Shown one piece after another: positions 1 through 8,321 of a stretch of 23,194 nucleotides of DNA; position 1 is the stretch's first letter, and each line of letters begins with the position of its first letter. The notes under the pieces are model-generated. The model ran no database searches. It was not told the DNA's origin and worked only from the letters and a program-made list of their open reading frames with translations. Position numbers and translations under genes: made by a program. Source of the stretch: Saccoglossus kowalevskii (lineage: Eukaryota > Hemichordata > Enteropneusta > Harrimaniidae); assembly GCF_000003605.2 (NCBI RefSeq), contig NW_003120436.1:27531-50724 (forward strand), in the 5' to 3' direction.

Positions 1-832
1 TTGCTTAGTAACAATGTTAGATTTACCCTGTTGCTCAGTAGCATTGTTAGATTTACCACGTTGCTTAGTAACATTGTTAGATTTACCATGTTGCTTAGTA
101 ACAATGTTAGATTTACCACGTTGCTTAGTAATATTGTTAGATTTACCCTATTGCTTAATAGTAACATTGTTAGATTGACCCTGTTGCTTAGTAACAATGT
201 TAGATTTACCATGTTGCTTAGTAGCATTGTTAGATTTACCACGTTGCTTAGTAACATTGTTAGATTTACCCAGTTGCTTAGTAACATTGTTAGATTGACC
301 CTGTTGCTGAAGAATACTGTTAGATTTACCCTGTTGTTTAGTAACATTGTTAGATTGACCCTGTTGCTTAAGAATACTGTTAGATTTACCTTGTTGCTTA
401 GTGGCATTGTTAGCATTGTTAGATTTACCATGTTGCTTAGTAACATTGTTAGATTTACCTTGTTGCTTAGTAACATTGTTAGATTTACCCCGTTGCTTAG
501 TAACATTGTTAGATTTACCATGTTGCTTAGTAGCATTGTTAGATTTACCACGTTGCTTAGTAACATTGTTAGATTTACCCTGTTGCTTAGTAACATTGTT
601 AGATTTACCCTGTTGCTTAGTAACATTGTTAGATTTACCCTGTTGCTTAGTAACATTGTTAGATTTACCTTGTTGCTTAATAACATTGTTAGATTTACCC
701 TGTTGCTTAGTAACATTGTTAGATTTACCCCATTGCTTAGTAACATTGTTAGATTTACCCTGTTGCTTAGTAACAATGTTAGATTTACCCTGTTGCTTAG
801 TAACAATGTTAGATTGACCCTGTTGCTTCCTC
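1..832. repeat. 30-bp minisatellite, at least 27 units
   Basis: The plus-strand unit is TTGCTTAGTAACATTGTTAG plus ATTTACCCTG. Twenty-seven full units are present, two with inserts of 3 and 9 bp, and the array is cut by the left window edge. On the gene strand each unit reads GGTAAATCTAAC (or GGTCAATCTAAC), then AATGTTACTAAGCAACAG. Every insert is a multiple of 3, so the plus strand stays open throughout with a ten-residue repeat (LLSNIVRFTL). There is no other sign that this frame is a gene. Confidence 0.95.
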
Positions 833-910
833 AGGTTGTTAAGTTACTGTGCTGTATCCTTTAATTGTTATAAAGCACAAACTCAGTTTTGAAAACGCGA
901 ATTTACTTAC
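1..910. other. Intron 18 (partial), mostly minisatellite
   Basis: This stretch follows exon 18 on the gene strand and runs off the left edge. Positions 1-832 are the 30-bp array. Positions 833-910 are plain intron sequence next to the donor. Confidence 0.8.
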
Positions 911-1185
911 CCATTCATAATTTTTATTGTTAAAAAATATATCTTTCACAGACTTTGTCATGAAATAAGCACTTTTATCTCGCTGTGCATGTGCAATTAT
1001 TAATAGCAACCAAATAAAGAAGATATATCCAAAAATTTCACGCATCAAAGCGTACATCTTCTTGACTCGAATCTTGGCTTCTTTACTCTGGTGTACTAAT
1101 TCTTGAGTTGGTGGAAAGTATTTTTCATTTTCAGAACGAAGTTTTTCAATTTCTTCATGTCTATGATGTAGTTTATTCCAGTCAT
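911..1185 (-). CDS. Exon 18: cytosolic linker and TM6
   Basis: This 275-nt exon has acceptor ATCATCTAG and donor GAATGG|GTAAGT. It enters in phase 1 and leaves in phase 0. The split codon G|AT makes Asp with any of the upstream tandem donors. It encodes DDWNKLHHRHEEIEKLRSEN, then KYFPPTQELVHQSKEAKIRV, the helix MREIFGYIFFIWLLLIIAHA (TM6) and QRDKSAYFMTKSVKDIFF. R-E-(I/L)-x-x-Y-x-x-F-x-x-L-L-x-x-(V/I)-A-x-x-x-RD-x-x-A(F/Y) opens the channel-like half of polycystin-1 proteins. The following exons lie beyond the left edge. Confidence 0.95.
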
Positions 1186-1980
1186 CTAGATGATAAAACA
1201 AGATGTGAATTTTAAGTAGTTCTGAATCAAATTAAACAATTATATAAGCACACATTCCCAGCAAAAACGTTGTTTTAATCAAAGAAAGCTTAGAAAGAAC
1301 CACTGCAATGAAAGAAAACCAAGTACACTTACCAACATTAACTGGCAAGGTACACTTACCAACATTAACTGGCAAGGTACACTTACCAACATTAACTGGC
1401 AAGGTACACTTACCAACATTAACTGGCAAGGTACACTTACCAACATTAACTGACCAGGTACACTTACCAACATTAACTGGCCAGGTACACTTACCAACAT
1501 TAACTGGCAAAGTACACTTACCAACATTAACTGGCAAGGTACACTTACCAACATTAACTGGCAAAGTACACTTACCAACATTAACTGGCAAGGTACACTT
1601 ACCAACATTAACTGACCAGGTACACTTACCAACATTAACTGGCAAGGTACACTTACCAACATTAACTGGCAAGGTACACTTACCAACATTAACTGACCAG
1701 GTACACTTACCAACATTAACTGGCAAGGTACACTTACCAACATTAACTGACCAGGTACACTTACCAACATTAACTGGCAAGGTACACTTACCAACATTAA
1801 CTGACCAGGTACACTTACCAACATTAACTGGCAAGGTACACTTACCAACATTAACTGACCAGGTACACTTACCAACATTAACTGGCAAGGTACACTTACC
1901 AACATTAACTGACCAGGTACACTCACCAACATTAACTGGCAAGGTACACTTACCAACATTAACTGACCAGGTACACTTAC
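1186..1980 (-). other. Intron 17 (length depends on donor used)
   Basis: Taken from the first donor, the intron is 795 nt. From the last of the 25 donors it would be only 147 nt. The acceptor is TTTATCATCTAG. Read-through past the whole array continues in frame to a stop near 1232, so full intron retention would truncate the protein before TM6. Confidence 0.85.
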
Positions 1981-1990
1981 CAACATTAAC
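1315..1990 (-). repeat. 27-bp minisatellite, 25 units, each a splice donor
   Basis: On the gene strand the unit is GGTAAGTGTACCTTGCCA plus GTTAATGTT. There are 25 tandem units, with donors starting every 27 nt from 1980 to 1332. Twenty-four carry GGTAAGT and one (third from the exon) carries GGTGAGT, which is also an acceptable donor. In the gene frame the array is open and encodes VNVGKCTLP or VNVGKCTWS. The array begins at the exon-intron border itself and includes the last codons of exon 17. The two unit types alternate strictly over the first 12 units next to the exon. It fills most of the 795-nt intron. Confidence 0.97.
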
Positions 1991-2077
1991 TGGAATTTCA
2001 TCTACTTCCTCACTCCCATCATCATCAACATCCATTGATTTCAAAAACAAAGCAACAAATACTGCCACGAATAGTAC
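1981..2077 (-). CDS. Exon 17: end of TM5 and acidic cytosolic loop
   Basis: This 97-nt exon, when spliced at the first donor, has acceptor GAATTTACAG and donor GTTG|GTAAGT. It enters in phase 0 and leaves in phase 1. It encodes VLFVAVFVALFLKSMDVDDD, then GSEEVDEIPVNV. QPL(N/K)-VL-x-x-A-x-F-x-A-L-x-L-K across the exon 16-17 junction is a signature of polycystin-1-like TM5. The donor is the first of 25 tandem near-identical donors, so the 3' boundary may vary in steps of 27 nt (down to about 1333). Confidence 0.93.
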
Positions 2078-3579
2078 CTGTAAATTCAATCAAAGAAAGC
2101 ATAAACAAAACGTACATGTGCTGATTGAGAGTATCTGAAACTGAAAATAGGGAATATTTAATTCAACATTTGAAAAAGAAGCCTGTTAGCTCTGTCCTTT
2201 GAGATGTACAATGTGAAAGCAATCTGATCTACAGTATTGACGTTTATGCAAATTAGGTCATTAATATGCATGGGTTTTGACCTCTAAAGTAATCGGATTT
2301 TGGGATTATCTAAGAGCAACTATATATGAAGTTTAATGTAAAATACAGGAAAAAAGGTATATTCACAAAATTTTATTTTCACTGAACCATACCTTCAGTA
2401 AAAATAGCGGAAAATAAATTTTTAGCGAAAATAAAGTATTTTTCGGTAACAAATTTAATCAATGAATTATGATATGAGAATCAGGATATTTTTTTTTAAA
2501 TATTAATATCTGTTCGACAGTTTCATACATTAAATGTAACTACATGTATTTCAGTTCCAGACATTACAGTTGTTCACGTCTGCCTTTGAACGTATCGCCA
2601 GATTTCCTTGTCTTTTACCATAAGGATTCATTTTCTGTTGTTGCTCAAAAAAACAGGTATGGTCACCAAACTAAATTTTTGCACAAAACGTGTGTTTTTG
2701 GTTCCTATGGTAGATCAATATCTCAAAATGTTAATAAATTATGTATAATTAATATTGGTACTAATAGTCGTTCTGAAGAATTGGGAAATATACTATTTAT
2801 TGTATGGATTACTAAAACATGAATAGTTTAAAAACTACTTTTGCATATTTTTATCAAAAAAGTAAAATACCCGAAAAGTATATATTTGTGTATAAATCAA
2901 CAATTACCAGGTATGTGACATTTTAGAAACAAAAATATTTTATTTTGTTAACTCTGTCTCGGTATCAACCAAGCACAAGAATTTTTCTGCAAACTAAAGG
3001 TAACCACCACCATACAATCACTGTCACAAAACATATGTAAATTGTCACTGTACCAATTTATCAGATTTAAGATGAGGATAGGTGGGATGTACATCAATCA
3101 GCGTCCTTGTAACAACAACTCGCATCAATTTCATAGCTAAGCTGACATAAACACGCGACTTTGCATTCGATTTCCTTTGGGAACTTGACACAACACTTGA
3201 CCATGAAAATTTACCACAGCACACGACATTGTTTTTGATTTCATCACGAGTAAATACAGGTTTATAGTAGGAATTCTGCCAAGGTGTAATGCTGAGGGGA
3301 TAGCTGAATTAATGAACCTTGGCTGGTGAAGATGGTTCTAAATTCTCAGACTATTGTTTCATTGTCATCGCATATTTATAAACTATGTATCACACCTTTT
3401 CACTATTTTGAATACCTTCGCTCATTTCTCTCGTCACAATCAAATCGTTTCAAGTAGCTTTTGTATTCTATAATGCCATAGGTCAGAATTAGTTTTATTG
3501 ATACATACATAGAATGGAATACGCTATCAACCACACATGATTACAAACCCCTATCTTAGAAATCATTGGGTATACTTAC
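2078..3579. other. Intron with a partial MITE copy
   Basis: This 1,502-nt intron includes a truncated copy of the palindromic MITE family at 2330-2450. A 92-codon plus-strand open frame at 2544-2822 shows no family features. The rest is AT-rich with nothing recognised. Confidence 0.7.
2330..2450. mobile_element. Palindromic MITE-like element, truncated copy D
   Basis: Body strings TAATGTAAAATACAGGAAAA and TTTTATTTTCACTGAACCAT and the right end (CTTCAGTAAAAATAGCG, AGCGAAAATAAAGTATTTTT) match copies A to C near 14.5-15.35 kb. The left inverted end is missing. Confidence 0.65.
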
Positions 3580-4659
3580 ATTCAGCGGCTGGTCCACAAA
3601 GATGCTTTCAAAAAGCGAAATAAACATGGATATCAACCAATCAATAGATTTTTGTTTGCCGTAACTGAGTCCATAAAGCATGACGAAATAAGCCGACACC
3701 ACACTTGTGCAGAAAACCAAAAACCAACCAACATAGACAAACCACCACGGTAACCAAAAAGAACAACTGCATTCTCTTGTTTTATTTTTAATGCCTTCGA
3801 GAACCTCAGAATGAGTACTCTGTGTCGGGAATTCCATATGGCAATCATATTTCGCATAGTCCACAAATTTTTCTTGGCTTTTTCGTATTCCTCCTCGGAT
3901 TCAAACTTTCCAGAATCTCGTTTCTCTATAAGTTCTTCATTAAGCTGTTGGAATTTTAAAATTATATACTCCTTGTAGCCAACGTTTAGCTCTGTCATGC
4001 TAGCTGAACTGTGATACGATGCAAAGGTCTCATTTGACTCCTTTTTAGAAGCAACCTCCAATGAGCTTGAAGATGAGAATTCAAAGTCGTCTGACATGAG
4101 AATTGAAACTTCCTCGTCGGATAACATGTCTATACTGACGTCTTCCACGTCCAGATGCTCTGGTACTTGTGTGTCTGTAGAATGGGAAGATTGTTTCTTT
4201 GGTTTACGTCTAGCATATCGGAAAGTCTGTACGATGATAATATTTATCGGAAGAACAATAATACCACTTTGGACACCTATGATCAGTTGTTGCCATGAGA
4301 ATGCAAAGACACCGAAGTCCATCTTCTGACTATTTGGATCTTCTGGTATACCATAAAACATGATATTTGCCAACATAGTGCAAAGGAGCATGGACAAACA
4401 GCAAGATAAACGTTGAAGACGAGTAAAGTGACTATGCGCTGGACATCCTATTATGGAAAACCACAGGTGACGATCGCGGAGATCTTTAGCGGTCTTAGCA
4501 ACAAAAAGATGATTGAACTGTTTCAAGTCGTGATCTGTAGCCGTGTTAAAGAACTTATCAACTAATCCGTCATCAATGTCTACAGCCAACCATGTGTTAC
4601 ACAAAAAATACCAACGTTCGTCTGTTTCTAGGTCATGGACCATAATGTGACCAACAAAC
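3580..4659 (-). CDS. Exon 16: end of PLAT, TM2-TM5, with an internal -1 frame change
   Basis: This 1,080-nt exon has acceptor TTTCTATTTAG (completing Trp, phase 2) and donor CTGAAT|GTAAGT. It encodes the end of PLAT (HIMVHDLETDERWYFLCNTW), TM2 (LSCCLSMLLCTMLANIMFYG), TM3 (LIIGVQSGIIVLPINIIIVQ), then an acidic Ser-rich cytosolic loop and a coiled-coil-like helix. After 3866 the family sequence continues only in the -1 frame: LPWWFVYVGWFLVFCTSVVS (TM4), SYGKQKSIDWLISMF and SLFESIFVDQPLN (TM5). The first frame stays open to 3633 but loses homology and would leave the donor out of phase. The new frame has stops just upstream (3942-3937 and 3903-3901), so the change lies between about 3900 and 3800. 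It may be a deletion, an assembly error or recoding. Confidence 0.93.
3864..3870 (-). other. A AAT TTG heptamer in -1 slippery-site phase
   Basis: On the gene strand the codons AAA AAT TTG contain A AAT TTG (3870-3864), which fits the X XXY YYZ rule for -1 ribosomal frameshifting in the incoming frame. Slipping here would give Lys-Phe-Val-Asp and enter exactly the frame that carries TM4 and TM5. The same A5T3 run is also a typical place for a one-base sequencing or replication deletion. I could not establish a downstream stimulatory RNA structure by eye. Confidence 0.4.
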
Positions 4660-5062
4660 CTAAATAGAAACAACGGTAGAATAAATGGGGTCTATCATTA
4701 TTGGTGATCATTCAATATGGAAGTCATATGCAGATTGAGCTATGAAGCACAATCAGTAGTTATGGAGTGCACAAGTTATGCGTGCACGAATTTGTCGCTC
4801 AGCTGCTAATTTATTTTTATCCGGTCAATCAAAAATCCCATCATGCAATGAGTTGTCAAAATGAAATGTTTCATGTTCCAAGTTCGCTTGGATGCAGTTG
4901 CAACAAATGTCATATACATTTTAATATAAGGAAAAAGCTTAAAATGCATTTGTCCAGTACGGCTAATCATCTAAAAATCAGAAAAATTTGAATGCAACTG
5001 CACGATGACCATGCCGTTCTAATTATTTCATCCAATCCCACAATGCACTTGATTTTGCTTAC
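4660..5062. other. Intron with an open frame resembling a zinc finger
   Basis: This 403-nt intron separates the PLAT exon from the TM2-TM5 exon. The plus strand is open over 4767-4991, see findings. I see no splice-compatible host exon in it. Confidence 0.6.
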
Positions 5063-5343
5063 CATTCAGGATCACTACCAACGTTGTCGTGCCACAACCT
5101 AATGGATTTGAGGCTACCCAAACTCTCGTTTGTAGTCATTAGAAATGAGTCTGTCGTGCCTCGCTGTAAAATTTTCTTGTTTTTATCGGCTAAGACATGA
5201 GGTTCACTCTCCTGATTCTCACCGTACAGAGTCACTGTGACATTAGCAGTTGTGCCTGCACCACGTCGGAATCCTGTATGTACTGTGATGTCATACCGAT
5301 ACAGGGCATATGGGTCGTTGTCTTCAAGTACCGTCACACCAGC
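5063..5343 (-). CDS. Exon 15: PLAT (LH2) domain
   Basis: This 281-nt exon has acceptor TTTGTAG and donor GAATG|GTAAGC. It enters in phase 0 and leaves in phase 2. It encodes YDITVHTGFRRGAGTTANVT, then VTLYGENQESEPHVL and GTTDSFLMTTNESLGSLKSI, and RLWHDNVGSDPEW. Y-x-I-x-V-x-TG-x-x-x-x-AGT-x-A-x-V, F-L-(L/M)-x-x-x-x-x-LG and I-x-(L/I)-WHDN are the classic PLAT pattern in polycystins and lipoxygenases. It is a cytosolic lipid- or protein-binding beta-sandwich between TM1 and TM2. Confidence 0.97.
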
Positions 5344-5618
5344 CTACAAAGAGTAACGTTCACACTATTAAAATACAACGACAAATATATGGATTTGTCC
5401 TTTTTATACATTTATACACTTCTTCGATTACCATTTTTAGTTTCAGATCGATAGAACAATATTTATTTCACCTAATTAACGATGTTAACATTTAGTCATA
5501 AATGTAGCAGTATAATTTATCTAAAGTGCGCAGTCTACAGACAACTTTTGTTTCTATTCTAACAAATAATAAAAACAAAAGAATCAATTTGATAACAATG
5601 GAAGTCATTGCATTTTAC

Positions 5619-5849
5619 CTGTGCTGCATCATGTCTATCTTTCCGATATGCCCATACCGCAATAAAGAGATAAATGACAAATATAGTAGCTACAGTAGAA
5701 ACTACAACGGGATTATCAACAAACGTTAAAAATAGTGCTGCATCCTTAATAAAATCGACGGTGTTGGGCATCACAAATAACGAACTACCAAACACAGTTA
5801 GATGATTACAAAGACAGTGTGTCAAAGAAGGCGTCGTCAGCCGTCCGGC
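5619..5849 (-). CDS. Exon 14: second half of GPS and TM1
   Basis: This 231-nt exon has acceptor TTTTTATGCAG and donor GCACAG|GTAAAA, phase 0 at both ends. It starts AGRLTTPSLTHCLCNHLT. The C-x-C-x-HLT motif is complete, so autocleavage between Leu and Thr (around 5799/5798) is predicted. After FGSSLFVMPN, a short linker leads to a hydrophobic segment, VVVSTVATIFVIYLFIAVWA, which is TM1, followed by basic YRKDRHD at the cytosolic face. Confidence 0.96.
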
Positions 5850-7064
5850 CTGCATAAAAAAAAAAATCAAATAATTACTTAAACAATATTAGAAGATACA
5901 CCGGTACCTCAGCAGGCAAGCTACGAGGCAACCTTGCCTATGACATCACCGTGCACAAAAAATGCTTCCATTCTTGGTTGACCCAATAGAGGGCGCTTAA
6001 ATATTGTCAAAATGGTGGCGACTATATTGGATACTATATGGGATCAATAATATTTTTTTTTTTCATTATTTAAAAAAGTGTTCATAACTGCTGTTATGTG
6101 ACCAACAATATTGACAGAATTGACCTTTCCTTCAAGGTAGGAAGCCTGTTTTTGAATACAAATACCCAGAATTTAATCATTTTCCGATAAATTGTACTTA
6201 CGAATAAAACAAACAATATTGACTTGGGAGTTGGGAGTCGATCACCAAGCTTAATTTTTGTATTTTAGTGAATAGTAGCTATTTTGTCAGCTTGTCCTTG
6301 TCAGATATTATGCCATATCTCAAATTGTAGGCTGGTGACAGAGACTGAGAAAATTATATATTGTGAATGACAGGGGTACTTTTTGTTGTCCTAAATTATT
6401 TAAAAAATCAGGATTTTAAAAAGTGTTAAAAAATGCTCTGCGGAATCGCAATTTAAATAGCAATTTTTGAAAAATATTAGAACATGTTTCTCAAAATACT
6501 TTACTGTAACACTATTTCATGGTGCCATGGGACAACAGCTTTGTGATTTTACACAATAAACCAATCAACATTGTCATACAATTTATGACAAAATTTTTCA
6601 AAAATTATGAGTAGGATCCTACCTTAAAGGCATGTAATTAACCAACAAAAGTGTGTAATGTTACATTAGTACATCCCAATTTTGTTTGATAAAATTTTTT
6701 TTTTTATTTTGAGCAAAATAATGCAGTATTAGCCGATGACTAGAATTATTTTATCCTCATCGAAAGCCCAGGATGTCCCTCAGACTTTCCATGTATGGAG
6801 ACAGCTAGGTTTCAGTGCAGTTCATACTGATGAGGATTGTTTAAAGCAGGGGAGTCATCACCTGCGCATGCATCAGATGGCCATAGCGTGTCATTGTTTA
6901 CAAACATGTGTCTAACCATGGGCCTTTGCGTTTTTAACATGTGTTGTTATCATCGCTTGGGACTCAATTTTCACATGTGCACAGGTGACGACCCTCCCGC
7001 CTTAAACACAGCATTATTTTCAACTGGAATAAAAAAGTAAATAAATGACATAATAAAAACTGAC
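5850..7064. other. Intron with TTAA-flanked MITE
   Basis: This 1,215-nt intron contains the MITE at 6841-7005. The remaining AT-rich sequence shows no supported exon. Confidence 0.75.
6841..7005. mobile_element. TTAA-flanked MITE, copy 1
   Basis: TTAA stands at both ends (6841-6844 and 7002-7005). The ends are inverted: AGCAGGGGAGTCATCACCTG on the left, and GGCGGGAGGGTCGTCACCTG on the right read from the minus strand. It is about 165 bp and non-coding. The ends resemble those of 9235-9355, so both belong to one family. Confidence 0.78.
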
Positions 7065-7531
7065 CCTACAGCCATGTGCCAGCCATTTATAAACATCTTC
7101 GTCCCAGTATTGGCACTCAGTGGTGTACGTATAGACGTCAAAAGTAACATTTTCTTCTAAGGCAGCACCTTGCGGCACAATAGTGACATAATAGGTTCCT
7201 AGTCCACTCAGATCACTAGACGATAAAAACCAGGTATTTTCATCTGGTAATGCATTAAACTCTGTGTCATCCTGCTGAATAATACGAGGTAGCGATGTAT
7301 TACTGTCACTTTCTCCCAAAGAAGCAGGAATATTAAAGCTGAGATGGAGGCGGAACGTAATGCCGGGTGTGTTACTTTTAACCCCTATCACTGCAGATTC
7401 AAATAAACTTGTGATATTGAAATCCAACACAGCTCTGGTGTCATTGGAAACATCCATTGTAAATGACTGACTTGGAATCTGTCTTGTTGTCTGTGGCAGA
7501 AAAAACTCAATATCTGCAGTCAAGTCAGTAA
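7065..7531 (-). CDS. Exon 13: GAIN beta domain and first half of GPS
   Basis: This 467-nt exon has acceptor ATATTATTACAG and donor TGTAGG|GTCAGT. It enters in phase 1 and leaves in phase 0. It encodes VTDLTADIEFFLPQ, then beta-rich sequence with several N-glycosylation motifs, and ends with CQYWDEDVYKWLAHGCR. The C-x-x-W and W-x-x-x-GC elements are the first half of the GPCR proteolysis site (GPS). The second half begins the next exon. The product is extracellular, and cleavage would occur in the next exon. Confidence 0.95.
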
Positions 7532-8212
7532 CTGTAATAATATAAAAAAAAGAGAAATTTGTTATAGAATAATTTCAGATATTAATTGTTAAATAACAAG
7601 GCTAATATATTTTTTAAAAACATTTACTTGTATTTGAAGGACAGTGATCTGTGTGCGGCACATGTTAGAATTCTGTGTTAACAGATATTGTAGTTTACAT
7701 GTGTGGATTGCACTATGAGACCCATTTTGAACAGGGCACCACCACCACCATCCTTCAATTTCACTATTTTGAGCACATATATAACACTGAGTTTAAACCC
7801 TTTGAATGACAAGGTTAACTTTTGTCACTGCACAATAAATAAAACCTGCATAATTTTTTACATGATTTTTCAAAAATTTTGATTAAGACCTGTAGGCCAC
7901 TGAAAATTAAGTCCATTTGGTTAAAAATTAACAAATAAATTATAGAAAAATGCAGAAAAACATTACATCAAAGGTTAAATTCAAGAATTGGTAAACAATG
8001 TGAATGTTCACATGGATTTAATTTAAATTAATAGATTACATTTAGCGAAATTCACGATTTAAAAATCCAGTGTGAAGTTATTGCATCTATAGTAGAGTCT
8101 ATCTCAGGAACAGCAAAGCAAATGTGAGATATCTGACGACAACAAAGTATTATACTGTACAGTAAAACCAATAAAGTAGGGAATGATTGAAAACAGTGTT
8201 AAAAAAATATAC
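7532..8212. other. Intron, nothing recognised
   Basis: This 681-nt AT-rich intron has no repeat or coding feature that I can support beyond a short CACCAC run near 7738. Confidence 0.7.
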
Positions 8213-8321
8213 CTTGAATTGTTTGATCACTGGAGGTTTTCAACTGCAGGCCCATTATTCCTTTCTGAACATTTTTACTGGACGGATCCCACGTAAAGGG
8301 ATTATTCAGCATATGAAGTAA
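8213..8321 (-). CDS. Exon 12: GAIN domain, NPFxW segment
   Basis: This 109-nt exon has acceptor ACATCCTCTAG and donor CAAG|GTATAT. It enters in phase 0 and leaves in phase 1. It encodes LLHMLNNPFTWDPSSKNVQK, then GIMGLQLKTSSDQTIQ. NPF-x-W is a well conserved motif in polycystin-1-like proteins just before the beta-rich GAIN subdomain. This exon is too short to be obvious as an open frame, but phase and motif support it on both sides. Confidence 0.9.

Noticed and set aside
401-817. 138-codon plus-strand open frame (LLDLPCCLVT repeats)
   Set aside because: Shadow frame of the 30-bp minisatellite with no independent support.
1315-1990. CRISPR-like array because of regular direct repeats
   Set aside because: There are no unique spacers. 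The 27-bp units are contiguous, and the surrounding gene is a spliced animal gene.
1308-2138. 276-codon plus-strand open frame (repeat VHLPTLTGK) and a second minus-strand frame (LMLVSVPCQ)
   Set aside because: Both are alternative frames of the 27-bp array. Its period is a multiple of 3, so stop-free frames are expected, and the gene runs on the minus strand in a third reading.
2544-2822. 92-codon plus-strand open frame
   Set aside because: Low-complexity AT-rich intron sequence without recognisable motif, splice context or family features.
3633-3863. Continuation of the first frame of exon 16 to position 3633
   Set aside because: It loses polycystin similarity, lacks TM4-TM5 and would leave the exon 16 donor out of phase with exon 17. 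The other frame has all three.
3820-3864. A 45-nt mini-intron (GTGGAC to CACAG) as the cause of the frame change in exon 16
   Set aside because: Removing 45 nt keeps the same frame, and all real introns here are at least 275 nt with better donors.
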